A stretch of 64,000 nucleotides of DNA from RGIG3701 sp964438515 (GCA_964438515.1 CAYTLK010000004.1:1-64000), one strand, 5' to 3'; numbered from the stretch's first letter, positions 27,740 through 35,493 are shown. Notes: a model not told the origin generated them from the sequence alone. Numbers and translations: made by a program.

Positions 27740-29440
27740 ATGATAGAAGAGAATGAAATTTACGAAGAACTGACACAGGACGACATTCCGGTTCGCGCCA
27801 TGTTGCGGCACTGGAAAACGAATTGTGCGAATCAAACGGTCATTGCGGACTTGAGTTCCGAATTAAAAGGTTCGGACGCACTCCTTCGCGCTCTCGTTTT
27901 GCGTCGTCTTTTTCGAAAGATTCTTGGCCCTCGAACGGAGGAAGAAAACGTAGGACTTCTGATTCCGCCCTGTGTTCCGAGCGTTTTGGCGAATGCGGCT
28001 TTGTCGCTTGATCGGCGGGTCGTCGTCAATCTGAATTACACCGTCAGTCCCGACGTTATGAATAAATGCATCGAAAAAGTCAAAATGAAGCACCTCATCA
28101 CGAGCCGCAAAGTGATGGAGAAATTCAACTACGAGCCGTGCTGCGATGTGGTGTTTCTTGAGGATTTGAAGGACCAAGTGACGCTGTGCGACAAAATCGT
28201 TTCGTACCTTCAGGCGAAAGTTTTGCCCCTTTCAATGGTTTATCGTCAGTTGGACCTTCAAAATATGGATCCGGACGAAACGATGGCGATTCTTTTCACC
28301 TCCGGTTCGACGGGAATGCCGCGCGGGGTGATGCTCACGCATCGAAACATCGGCGGAAACATCAAGAGTTTTTCCGACTTTTTCAGTTTCACGCCCAGCG
28401 ACAGTATGCTCGGCGCGCTTCCTTTCTTCCATTCGTTCGGTTTCACGGGACCGCTTTGGACCGTTTTGACGCGCGGAATGTCCGGTTACTACCACGTTTC
28501 GCCGCTTGAATACCGTCCGATTCAGAAACTGTGCCGAAAGTACAAACCAACGATTTTCCTCGGAACGCCCACGTTCCTTCGTACGTACGCGCGGCGCATG
28601 GAACGTGAAGATTTAGCCTCGGTGAATCTCGTTGTGGCGGGCGGCGAGCGCTGTCCGAAGGAGCTGATGGATGAATATGAAAATCGTTTCGGAATTCGAC
28701 CCATTCAGGGACTTGGAATTACGGAAACCTCTCCGGTCGTGACGGCCAACATCCCTGCGAATCGTCACACGCGCGGTTGGGAACCGATGCCGAAAGACGA
28801 ATCAATTGGTTTTCCGATGCCGGGAATTTCGGTGAAAGTTCTTGATTTGGAGTCGGGCACGCCTTGTGCGGCGAACGAAGTGGGGATGCTTTGGGTCAAG
28901 GGCGACAACGTGATGAAGGGGTATTACGACGAGCCGGAAAAGACGGCGGCGGTCCTGAAAAACGGCTGGTACTGCACGGGGGATTTGATTCGGCGAGATA
29001 ATGACGGATTTCTGTACATTGCGGGTCGGCTGAGTCGTTTCGCGAAAATCGGCGGTGAGATGGTGCCGCACGAGGGGCTGGAAGACGCATTTAACCAGCT
29101 GCTTGGAAACAAGGCGGAAGAGGAGCCGAAAATTTGTGTGACGTCTGTTCCGGACGAGAAAAAGGGCGAGCGCATTGTGGTTTTGTACAAGGAACTGACG
29201 CTTGCGCCGGAAGAGCTGAATGCGAAATTGAAGGAGAGAAAGTTTCCGAATCTTTGGATTCCGTCGTTGGATTCGTACTTTCCGATCGACGAGATTCCTC
29301 TTTTGGGAACGGGAAAGCTTGATTTGTGTTCGATTCGTCAGATTGCGATGAATTGTGCGCAAAAGTACGCTCAAAAGTGTGCGGAAAAGTGCGCCCAGGC
29401 GGTTGCGTCTGTGAAATCCGTCAGCTGCCCTCAAAGCTGA
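27740..29440 (+). CDS. AMP-dependent acyl-ACP/acyl-CoA synthetase
   Basis: 566 residues; GGAAAGGGTCTGAA precedes the ATG. The adenylation core is complete: P-loop ILFTSGSTGMPRGVMLTH, LPFFHSFGF, IQGLGITETSPVV, then WYCTGDLIRRDNDGFLYIAG and the hinge RLSRFAKIGGEMVPHEGLED. The LLIPPCVPSVLANAALSLDR and VVNLNYTVSP opening is that of the acyl-ACP synthetase half of bifunctional Aas (2-acylglycerophosphoethanolamine acyltransferase / acyl-ACP synthetase). The acyltransferase half is absent. It probably recycles fatty acids from phospholipids. A Lys near the C-terminus (GTGKLDL) is in the expected place for catalysis. The final ~30 residues are Cys/Ala/Lys-rich and unlike the family. The transposase gene starts 3 bp later. 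Confidence 0.85.
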   Translation: MIEENEIYEELTQDDIPVRAMLRHWKTNCANQTVIADLSSELKGSDALLRALVLRRLFRKILGPRTEEENVGLLIPPCVPSVLANAALSLDRRVVVNLNYTVSPDVMNKCIEKVKMKHLITSRKVMEKFNYEPCCDVVFLEDLKDQVTLCDKIVSYLQAKVLPLSMVYRQLDLQNMDPDETMAILFTSGSTGMPRGVMLTHRNIGGNIKSFSDFFSFTPSDSMLGALPFFHSFGFTGPLWTVLTRGMSGYYHVSPLEYRPIQKLCRKYKPTIFLGTPTFLRTYARRMEREDLASVNLVVAGGERCPKELMDEYENRFGIRPIQGLGITETSPVVTANIPANRHTRGWEPMPKDESIGFPMPGISVKVLDLESGTPCAANEVGMLWVKGDNVMKGYYDEPEKTAAVLKNGWYCTGDLIRRDNDGFLYIAGRLSRFAKIGGEMVPHEGLEDAFNQLLGNKAEEEPKICVTSVPDEKKGERIVVLYKELTLAPEELNAKLKERKFPNLWIPSLDSYFPIDEIPLLGTGKLDLCSIRQIAMNCAQKYAQKCAEKCAQAVASVKSVSCPQS

Positions 29441-29443
29441 ACG

Positions 29444-30403
29444 ATGAGCGGCGGGATGCTTCAGCGGTGCTGGAATCACGACTATCGGTCTCGATGTATT
29501 TACATGATTACGGTCGTCACTGAAGAACGTCGAGAAATTCTGGGACGTCTGACGGGCGGCGAAATGAATGCGGCGGTCGAACGACTGCCAATCGGGGAAA
29601 TCGTGGAGTGTTGCTGGAGGGAAATCCCTCAACGACACCCCGCGATTTCGCTCATGGAATATTGCGTGATGCCGGACCATTTTCACGGAATTCTCTTCGT
29701 GAAAAAACCAATGGAAAAACCCCTCGGGACGGTGATTCGCGGCTTTTTGGCCGGCGTCACAAGCCGGGTTCGATCGGCGCAAATATGCGCCGAAACAGAA
29801 CGTGCCGAAACAGAACCGTTCTGTTCCGGGTCATATTTGACCCGGTCAATCTGGAAAAAGGGCTTTCAGGACTCCATCCTCTGGCATAAGGGGCAGCTGG
29901 ACAATATGAGGGCTTACATCAAGGACAATCCCCGCCGCCTCGCAGTGAAACGCGCGCACCCCGATTTATTCCGCATCGTACGGGAAATTCCCCTCTGCGG
30001 CATCCGTTTTGAGGGAATCGGAAACCATTTTCTTTTGGACGCTCCCATCCGTTTGCCCATCCAAATTTCACGCAGCATTTCCGCACAAGAGCTTCATCAA
30101 AAGCAGCAAGAATTTCTTTTAGCCGCCCAGCACGGAGCCGTTTTGATTTCCCCGTGTATCAGTCCAGGCGAAAAGGAGATTGCGCGAGCCGTTCTTTACG
30201 CCGAACTGCCGTTAGTCGTTCTGCTGGAGAACGGATTTCCAGAAGCATACAAGCCGCCGGGGAAATACTTCGACGCGTGCTCTGACGGCCGACTTCTGAT
30301 GCTCTCTCCGTGGAAGTACCATCCTGAAAACTGTACAATTACTCGGAGCGAGTGTCTTCAGTTAAACACGTATGCTCAGCAGCTTTCAAACGATCGTCTA
30401 TAA
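29444..30403 (+). CDS. RAYT-type Y1 (HUH) transposase with a Rossmann-like C-terminal extension
   Basis: 319 residues. Residues 1-175 are a Y1 transposase domain of the REP-associated type. The metal-binding HUH is CVMPDHFHGILF (His79, His81), followed by SIWKKGFQDSILWHKGQL. The catalytic Tyr is Tyr158 in AYIKDNPRR. Residues about 195-319 form a second module: GNHFLLD, GAVLISPCISPGEKEIARAV, ELPLVVLLENGF, then GRLLMLSPW. This reads as an alternating beta/alpha fold recalling DprA/SLOG-type nucleotide-binding domains. I recall similar two-part proteins in Bacteroidota, so the architecture is probably not unique. No terminal inverted repeats or target duplication were seen around the gene, as expected for single-copy RAYTs. 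They may act on the palindromic repeats in this window (inference). Confidence 0.82.
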   Translation: MSGGMLQRCWNHDYRSRCIYMITVVTEERREILGRLTGGEMNAAVERLPIGEIVECCWREIPQRHPAISLMEYCVMPDHFHGILFVKKPMEKPLGTVIRGFLAGVTSRVRSAQICAETERAETEPFCSGSYLTRSIWKKGFQDSILWHKGQLDNMRAYIKDNPRRLAVKRAHPDLFRIVREIPLCGIRFEGIGNHFLLDAPIRLPIQISRSISAQELHQKQQEFLLAAQHGAVLISPCISPGEKEIARAVLYAELPLVVLLENGFPEAYKPPGKYFDACSDGRLLMLSPWKYHPENCTITRSECLQLNTYAQQLSNDRL

Positions 30404-30420
30404 GAATGTATAAGGTCCCG

Positions 30421-30621
30421 TCACGGTACGATTTCCACTTGCGGCGGATTTTGTGCCTTTTTCATTTCGCCCTGCAAATCGACCTGACTGCGGATGGTGC
30501 AGGACGCGAATTTTACGACGATAATCAGAACAAACAGTCCCAAGCAGAAAAACCATAAACTGAGCGGAGGGCGAGACTTGGGCGGAGCAGGGGAGTCGGG
30601 CGGATTCTTTTCGTTTTCCAT
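30421..30621 (-). CDS. Small single-pass membrane protein
   Basis: 66 residues starting at 30621 after GAGGAAACAA. A Pro/Ser/Lys-rich N-terminus, one hydrophobic helix (LSLWFFCLGLFVLIIVV) and a 27-residue polar tail with VEIVP at the end. The organised N-in single-helix layout and the ribosome site support a real gene, but I know no family for it. It is the next minus-strand gene after the AMMECR1-MEMO gene, with a family E hairpin between them. Confidence 0.55.
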   Translation of the reverse strand: MENEKNPPDSPAPPKSRPPLSLWFFCLGLFVLIIVVKFASCTIRSQVDLQGEMKKAQNPPQVEIVP

Positions 30622-30705
30622 TTGTTTCCTCATTTTGTTCAGTTTTCGTTTTCAATTTTTAAAGTTTCACGCGCGATTCACCCTATCGGGAGAATCTGGC
30701 TGCCC

Positions 30706-30789
30706 GTACTGTCGTGACGGTCGTGGGGGAACAACATTTTGAATGTTGTTCCCCCAGACCCCTTTTTCAAAAACTTCTTGATATTTTAT
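30706..30789 (-). repeat. Family E repeat with hairpin, copy E2 (inverted)
   Basis: Perfect palindrome GGGGGAACAACATT / AATGTTGTTCCCCC at 30725-30756, then 'gacccctttttcaaaaactt', the mirror image of E1. It sits 11 bp after the stop of the AMMECR1-MEMO gene, a terminator-like position. Confidence 0.8.
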
Positions 30790-30799
30790 TTTAAATGCG

Positions 30800-32806
30800 T
30801 CATCGGAACAGCATTCCGCAATAACCCACCACACTGTTTGGATTTCCGCCGCCGTCGGCACTCGTGGCGCAGCCGACCGTCACGCATTCGTTCAGCAGTC
30901 CCAATTCTCGCAGCGTCATCATGACGAGCGCGCAGGGAAGGACGCCGCACATCGAAACGTTGTTTTTTCGTACGATTTCCAGCATTTCCTCCGGATTCAG
31001 CGCCTGCATCGCCTCAATTACGGGCGCGTCGACTCGCAGCGTCTCTTCGAGCGTCGCGTAATGATTCATGTCGGAACTCGCAATGAGCGTCGGCCGCTGC
31101 GGAAGCGTTCCGATCCATCCGGCCAGCTGTTTTGCGGTCTCTGCAATCACTCGGTCTCCGCCCTGCAGCACGGCTCCCACCACGTGCGACCCGGGTGTAA
31201 GTTTCGCGAGAAACGGCAAAAGAACCTCAATCGAGTGTTCGCGGTCGTGCGCCAGCGAGTCGAGCTGAAAATGAGGAACCGCCTCGACGAGCGACTGACT
31301 CAAATTCACGTCTCCTTCCATCGGACGGCCCGGCAAATTCCAGCGCGGCGCGGGACAGACGGCCCAATCGACGCCGATTGCATGATGTTTTGGCGCAAAA
31401 ATGAAAATTCGGGTTCCAAACTCAATTTGTTCGAGGGTTCGCGCCATAAGCGGTCCGGAATACTTCCAGCCTGCGTGCGGAACCAGTGCGCCGGCAAAAT
31501 TCTGTTTTGGAGCCGGCGGTTTCGAGAGGAACGCATCGCGCTGTGCTTCCAGTTCTTCGGGTTTTGACGGATAAAACATTCCCGCGACGGCCGGCGAACG
31601 AGGAATATTCTTCACGAGCGGTTTTTGGACGGTACTCGTCATGAATGCGATGTCGGTACACGCCACGCTGGCGGCAAAAATCAGTGTGGATTCATCGTTT
31701 TCGAATTCGGAAGATTTCATAATGTCTTCGAGAATCGCCTCAGGACGCTTTCCAGGCGCAAATCCCAGCGTCCATTTGCCGAATCGGACCGCAATAAAGC
31801 CCGTGTGACGTGTGTCGTACGAGGTGACGTCGACTTTTTCGACGCTTCCGAGGGCTTTTACGTCCCAAAAAACGCACAGAGCCGTCTTTTGAAGGTTCGA
31901 GGGGCCGAGATTGTTCTGACGCATCGCGAGTGAAGCGTTCTGCGAAAGTCCCAAAAGCGTCGACTGAAGCGGCTGCGGGTCGTTCAGGTACAGCTGCGCG
32001 CAGTCCGCACTGATGCGGTCGAGCCGAACACGAAGACAGACGCCGTTTACTTTGCCGTCGTACGCGCCCGGAAGGTAAAAATCGGGAACTTTTCCTTCAA
32101 ATTGTTTGTTGATATTTCGGTAGCAGTGGTCCGCCAGTTTTGCAAGGTCGCTTTTTGTGGGTCCCTGCGGAACTTGAAGCACTTGCGGCGCGATATTTTC
32201 CGGAATCGAGTCTCGAAGATGGGCGGGAAACATCATCCCTTGGAAGCGAAACAGCATTGTTCCGTCTTCTTTCCAGGCGTCTTTGGGAATGCGCGCTTTG
32301 AGGCAGCATTGTTCCAAAAACGTCACAGGATTCAAATTCATTTCGGTCGCGACGCCGGGAAGCAGCAGGCCGCGATGCTCGCCTTTCACGATCATCAGAC
32401 CGTGTTTCCCGATTTCCACATAATTTTGACGATCTTCCCCTTTCGCGCCGACCAGTTCGGGACTGAAAAGAATCCAAATTTCCATTTCCAGGTCGTTCAG
32501 TTCGTAATTTTCGATCGGGGGAAAACGAATATCATCGACCGCAGCGCGGTACGCCGCCTGTTCCAATGCGTCAGCGAGCGGAATCGAATCTCCCATGCAT
32601 CCGCAGCACGCACGCAGCTGACGAAAGCGTTTCAGACTGACAAAAGCGCCGTATACGGGGAAATCTCCAGCTCCGTTCAATTCCTCTTTTTGAATTTTGT
32701 CTTCGATTCGGCAAATCGTAAGCGCGACTTTTCGACTGACACTTTGAACAATGCTTTTCTTCTGTTCGTCGGTAAATTCTGGAGCGACATTCATGGACAT
32801 ATTCAT
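30800..32806 (-). CDS. AMMECR1-MEMO fusion protein (AmmeMemoRadiSam systems A and B in one chain)
   Basis: 668 residues from the ATG at 32806 (AAGG upstream); an in-frame extension to 32950 covers the promoter. Residues about 10-215 are AMMECR1: GAFVSLKRFRQLRACCGCMG, IENYELNDLEMEIWILFSPE, GKHGLMIVKGEHRGLLLPGV and TFLEQCCLKARIPKDAW. Residues about 220-385 form a middle domain I cannot name (GVCLRVRLDRISADCAQLYL). Residues about 390-668 are MEMO: PAVAGMFYPSKPEEL, GALVPHAGWKYSGP, FAPKHHAIGVD, DREHSIEVLLPFL, ASSDMNHYA and GYCGMLF. The His49/His81/Cys244-type residues of human MEMO1 have counterparts (HAGW, EHSIE, MCGVLP). The third partner, a radical SAM protein, is not in the window. Biochemical role of the system is unsettled. 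Confidence 0.88.
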   Translation of the reverse strand: MNMSMNVAPEFTDEQKKSIVQSVSRKVALTICRIEDKIQKEELNGAGDFPVYGAFVSLKRFRQLRACCGCMGDSIPLADALEQAAYRAAVDDIRFPPIENYELNDLEMEIWILFSPELVGAKGEDRQNYVEIGKHGLMIVKGEHRGLLLPGVATEMNLNPVTFLEQCCLKARIPKDAWKEDGTMLFRFQGMMFPAHLRDSIPENIAPQVLQVPQGPTKSDLAKLADHCYRNINKQFEGKVPDFYLPGAYDGKVNGVCLRVRLDRISADCAQLYLNDPQPLQSTLLGLSQNASLAMRQNNLGPSNLQKTALCVFWDVKALGSVEKVDVTSYDTRHTGFIAVRFGKWTLGFAPGKRPEAILEDIMKSSEFENDESTLIFAASVACTDIAFMTSTVQKPLVKNIPRSPAVAGMFYPSKPEELEAQRDAFLSKPPAPKQNFAGALVPHAGWKYSGPLMARTLEQIEFGTRIFIFAPKHHAIGVDWAVCPAPRWNLPGRPMEGDVNLSQSLVEAVPHFQLDSLAHDREHSIEVLLPFLAKLTPGSHVVGAVLQGGDRVIAETAKQLAGWIGTLPQRPTLIASSDMNHYATLEETLRVDAPVIEAMQALNPEEMLEIVRKNNVSMCGVLPCALVMMTLRELGLLNECVTVGCATSADGGGNPNSVVGYCGMLFR

Positions 32807-32873
32807 AAAAAAACCTTGGAGAAATCCGAATCTCCGTAAAATAATGAAGTTGTGGATTAAAATAGATAAAGTG

Positions 32874-32902
32874 ATTATATAAAAAGCAACAGGTTCTGTA
32901 AA
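32874..32902 (-). promoter_or_regulatory. Sigma70-type promoter for the AMMECR1-MEMO gene
   Basis: Minus strand TTTACA (32897-32902), a 17-bp spacer and TATAAT (32874-32879). The start would be near 32867, about 60 nt before the ATG. Confidence 0.6.
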
Positions 32903-33058
32903 TAGGGATTTCAGAAAAAATATTGAAAAACTGTAAATCTTGTGTGACATTCAGGCGGAATGTGGAAAAGTTCGGTCCATTTTTCCTCTGCATGTGAAAT
33001 TTTACGGACACTTTCGACAAAATTTTTACTTTTTTTCCCCTTTTTGAGAATTAAACTC

Positions 33059-33086
33059 TTGATTTTCAAAAAAAAGGATATATAAT
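33059..33086 (+). promoter_or_regulatory. Sigma70-type promoter upstream of family A copy A3
   Basis: TTGATT (33059-33064), a 16-bp spacer and TATAAT (33081-33086). Initiation near 33093 would place the whole A3 element inside the leader of the gene at 33246. Confidence 0.65.
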
Positions 33087-33108
33087 ACTGTTAATGTTGA
33101 ATTGGAGA

Positions 33109-33214
33109 TTCTGATTCCATTTGAAATTTTCGCTTTGGACGATTATGACCGCAGTCGTTTCGCGATAGCCCGAGCGATGGAGAAGCGAAAATTAAAAATG
33201 CATCGGGTATAAAA
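33109..33214 (+). repeat. Family A palindromic leader element, copy A3
   Basis: Outer stem AATTTTCGCTT / AAGCGAAAATT, inner GTCGTTTCGC-GATA-GC, right end ATCGGGTATA as in A1. Together with A1 and A4 it shows paired changes in the stem. It ends 32 nt before the ATG at 33246. Confidence 0.8.
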
Positions 33215-33245
33215 TACTCAAAACTAAATTCTGAAAGGAAAAATT

Positions 33246-33894
33246 ATGAAAAAATTATGGTTTACACTCGCCTTGGTTTCTGTGACGGGATTCAGCTTTG
33301 CCGCAATGGCGCAGGATGAAGCCGTGGTCGTTGAAGAAGCCGCACCGGCAGAAGCCGTGGTCGTTGAAGAAGCTGCACCGGCAGAAGCCGTGGTCGTTGA
33401 AGAAGCCGCACCGGCAGAAGAAGCCGTTGAAGTAAAAGAAGAAGCCGCACCGGCAGAAGAAGCCGTTGAAGTAAAAGAAGAAGTGGTAGATGAAGCCGCC
33501 GAGAAAGCAGAAGCGGAAGCGAAAGCAAAGGCTGAAGCCGAAGCAAAGGCCGCCGCCGAGAAAGCGGAAGCAGAAGCGAAAGCAAAGGCTGAAGCGGAAG
33601 CAAAGGCCGCCGCCGAGAAAGCGGAAGCAGAAGCGAAAGCAAAGGCTGAAGNNNNNNNNNNNNNNNNNNNNNNNNNNNNNNNNNNNNNNNNNNNNNNNNN
33701 NNNNNNNNNNNNNNNNNNNNNNNNNNNNNNNNNNNNNNNNNNNNNNNNNNNAGGCTGAAGCGGAAGCAAAGGCCGCCGCCGAGAAAGCGGAAGCAGAAGC
33801 GAAAGCTGCGGAAGAAGCGAAAAACGCTTGTGTTCCGGCGCAGAAAGTCGCACGACCTGTTTATCGTCCTCATTTCTATCGCATTCACAAATAA
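33246..33894 (+). CDS. Exported Ala/Glu/Lys repeat protein (interrupted by an assembly gap)
   Basis: Signal peptide (1-22, ending AAMAQD). Then near-perfect 12-residue repeats VVVEEAAPAEA, a pair of EEAVEVKEEAAPA repeats, and a long run of AEAEAKAKAEAEAKAAAEK repeats predicted to be continuous charged helix or coiled coil. The C-terminus is different: NACVPAQKVARPVYRPHFYR, basic with one Cys. The helix resembles the middle of TolA or surface fibrous proteins. No enzyme function is visible. Expression signals are strong: promoter 33059, family A leader, GAAAGGAAAAATT before the ATG and a terminator at 33938. The gap at 33652-33751 lies inside the repeats, so the length is unknown; both sides read the same repeat. 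Confidence 0.75.
33652..33751. other. Assembly gap of 100 N
   Basis: Placed within the Ala/Glu/Lys tandem repeats, whose near-identical 36-54 bp units would defeat short-read assembly. Confidence 0.95.
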
Positions 33895-33937
33895 ACGCAG
33901 GAAGATCGGGAGTTTTTTTTCGACATCCTAAAAAGCA

Positions 33938-33967
33938 GAACGCGGTTGGTTTCAGCCGCGTTTTTTC
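33938..33967 (+). terminator. Intrinsic terminator after the repeat protein gene
   Basis: Stem AACGCGG / CCGCGTT with a short loop, followed by TTTTTTC. Confidence 0.75.
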
Positions 33968-34005
33968 ATAAAAATCAAACTTTTTTCTTACAGGAAAGGA
34001 GCTGT

Positions 34006-34935
34006 ATGTCACGTCCTTTAAGTAAAGTTGCGCCCCAATGGTGGGATTACACGACGCTTGATCGGGAAATCATCGACGATGCCGCCCGATTGACGGAAAC
34101 GACGCTTTTTCAGCTTTCGCGGCCGGGTTTCACGGTTCACTATCATGAAACTCTTGAAGATTTTTATCTTTGCGAGGCGCTTGAGTACGTGGAAGCGTGG
34201 CGGATGGCGACGGCTGACAATCCGGTTGGGATTTGCGGGCCGATTGGTCCGACCGAGCAGCTTCCGCTGGTTGCGCGAATCGTAAACGCCTTGGATTTGA
34301 GCCTCAAAAACGCTCATTTTTGGGGAATGGATGAATGGGTTGAAAACGGGGAGCCGGTGGGAATGGACCATCCGCTTTCGTTTTATAAAGCAGATTACGA
34401 GATGTGTTTTGGCCGAATTCGCGAGGAACTTCGGATGCCGCTTGAAAACATCCATTTTCCGTCTGGCGATTTGACTGCGTATACGAAAACGTACGATGAA
34501 ATCCGCTGTCTCACGATGCAGGGCGGGCAGGGCGATACGAAGCATTGGGCGTTTAACGACCCGGTTCGTCGTGAAGGAATGTACGAGGACGCGCCGCCGA
34601 CGCCGGAAGAATATCGTGCAAAACGTGCGCGTGTGACGGAGCTTCATCCCATTACGATTCTGCAGAATGCGCGTACGAGCGGCGGCGGATACGTCGCAAA
34701 CGTTCCGCAGTATGCGTGTACGGTGGGTCCGTACGAAACGTGGAAGGCGGATCATGTAAGCATCTGGCAGGCGGGGACACACGATAATCCGTTCGGGATG
34801 CGGCTTTCTGCGTGGATGGTGGGTCGAAAAATCGTCGATTCTGCCGTTCCGATGTCGCTTTTGGCGGACCATCCGGACGTTCATTTTCACTATTATCGTC
34901 CAGCAATCAAAACGGTGGGAGCGGAGATGCACTAA
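34006..34935 (+). CDS. nagB: Glucosamine-6-phosphate deaminase/isomerase family protein
   Basis: 309 residues from the ATG at 34006 with GGAAAGGA upstream. NagB-like fold marks: GPIGPTEQLPLVARIVNA as the phosphate loop equivalent, HFWGMDEWVENGEPVGMDHP (the family has G-DEW) and SFYKADYEMCF. The usual GIGxDGHIAFNEP becomes GGQGDTKHWAFNDP, so the catalytic His loop is altered. It should convert glucosamine-6-phosphate to fructose-6-phosphate and ammonia, but these changes put it in a divergent subgroup and the activity is not certain. No nagA or transporter is adjacent. It is followed by a family E fragment and a terminator. Confidence 0.8.
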   Translation: MSRPLSKVAPQWWDYTTLDREIIDDAARLTETTLFQLSRPGFTVHYHETLEDFYLCEALEYVEAWRMATADNPVGICGPIGPTEQLPLVARIVNALDLSLKNAHFWGMDEWVENGEPVGMDHPLSFYKADYEMCFGRIREELRMPLENIHFPSGDLTAYTKTYDEIRCLTMQGGQGDTKHWAFNDPVRREGMYEDAPPTPEEYRAKRARVTELHPITILQNARTSGGGYVANVPQYACTVGPYETWKADHVSIWQAGTHDNPFGMRLSAWMVGRKIVDSAVPMSLLADHPDVHFHYYRPAIKTVGAEMH

Positions 34936-34941
34936 AGAGCC

Positions 34942-35035
34942 GCGACGGGCGAAACGACATTACGGGAGCGCTCTGTTTCCTCTCATTCGGGTGGAAACAG
35001 AGCTGCAGCGCTGAAAAACACGATTCGCACTGTAA
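34942..35035 (+). repeat. Family E repeat, partial copy E4
   Basis: Shares 'acgacattacgggagcgctc' and 'gggtggaaac' with copies E1 and E3, but lacks the G-run hairpin. It lies 6 bp after the nagB stop. Confidence 0.65.
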
Positions 35036-35076
35036 GATTTTCGCACGGAACCGTAATTTTAGAACTTCCTAAAAAC

Positions 35077-35113
35077 AAAAAAAGCCTGAAAACGTTGAAT
35101 TTTCAGGCTTTTT
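35077..35113. terminator. Bidirectional intrinsic terminator between nagB and the tRNA genes
   Basis: Stem AAAAAGCCTGAAAA / TTTTCAGGCTTTTT with a 7-base loop, A-run on one side and T-run on the other. It ends nagB (plus) and the tRNA transcript (minus). A second hairpin GCCCTGC / GCAGGGC (35115-35136) adjoins it. Confidence 0.85.
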
Positions 35114-35143
35114 TGCCCTGCGGGATCATGCAGGGCGCAAGGA

Positions 35144-35317
35144 TGAGCGACACGAGACTTGANNNNNNNNNNNNNNNNNNNNNNNNNNNNNNNNNNNNNN
35201 NNNNNNNNNNNNNNNNNNNNNNNNNNNNNNNNNNNNNNNNNNNNNNNNNNNNNNNNNNNNNNACTTGTGACCCCCAGCTTGTCGAGCTGGTGCTCTAACC
35301 AACTGAGCTAGCCGCTC
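35144..35317 (-). tRNA. tRNA-Val (GAC), split by an assembly gap
   Basis: 35263-35317 gives the first 55 nt of the tRNA (acceptor GAGCGGC, D arm, anticodon arm with GAC) and 35144-35162 gives the last 19 nt. Together they make exactly 74 nt, the length of the intact copy at 35373-35446. So either one gene is cut by an artificial gap or two or more tandem copies have been collapsed. Confidence 0.75.
35163..35262. other. Assembly gap of 100 N inside the tRNA-Val array
   Basis: Exactly 100 N, flanked on both sides by tRNA-Val sequence. Copy number of the array is therefore unknown. Confidence 0.95.
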
Positions 35318-35372
35318 AAACGGATTTCCGACTTTCGTCAGAAAACGATTCGTTTTTTTCCTTTATCATTAA

Positions 35373-35446
35373 TGAGCGACACGAGACTTGAACTTGTGAC
35401 CCCCAGCTTGTCGAGCTGGTGCTCTAACCAACTGAGCTAGCCGCTC
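35373..35446 (-). tRNA. tRNA-Val (GAC)
   Basis: 74 nt without encoded CCA. Acceptor GAGCGGC pairs with GTCGCTC (one G-U), discriminator A. D arm GCTC / GAGC. Anticodon stem CCAGC / GCTGG around the loop TCGACAA, so the anticodon is GAC. T loop TTCAAGT, with one mismatch in the T stem. Position 33 is C in place of the near-universal U; the split copy shows the same. Confidence 0.85.
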
Positions 35447-35465
35447 CTTGAAAATGATAAAGTGA

Positions 35466-35493
35466 ATTGTACCTGATTTCCAATTTCTGTCAA
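35466..35493 (-). promoter_or_regulatory. Promoter of the tRNA-Val genes
   Basis: Minus strand consensus TTGACA (35488-35493), a 16-bp spacer and TACAAT (35466-35471), 20 bp before the tRNA 5' end. Confidence 0.7.

Noticed and set aside
29444..30403. A complete insertion sequence around the transposase
   Set aside because: I found no terminal inverted repeats or target duplication; RAYT genes are typically single-copy and lack IS ends.
33224..34012. Minus-strand frame through the Ala/Glu/Lys repeat gene and its gap
   Set aside because: Low-complexity antisense reading of the repeat that passes through N bases.
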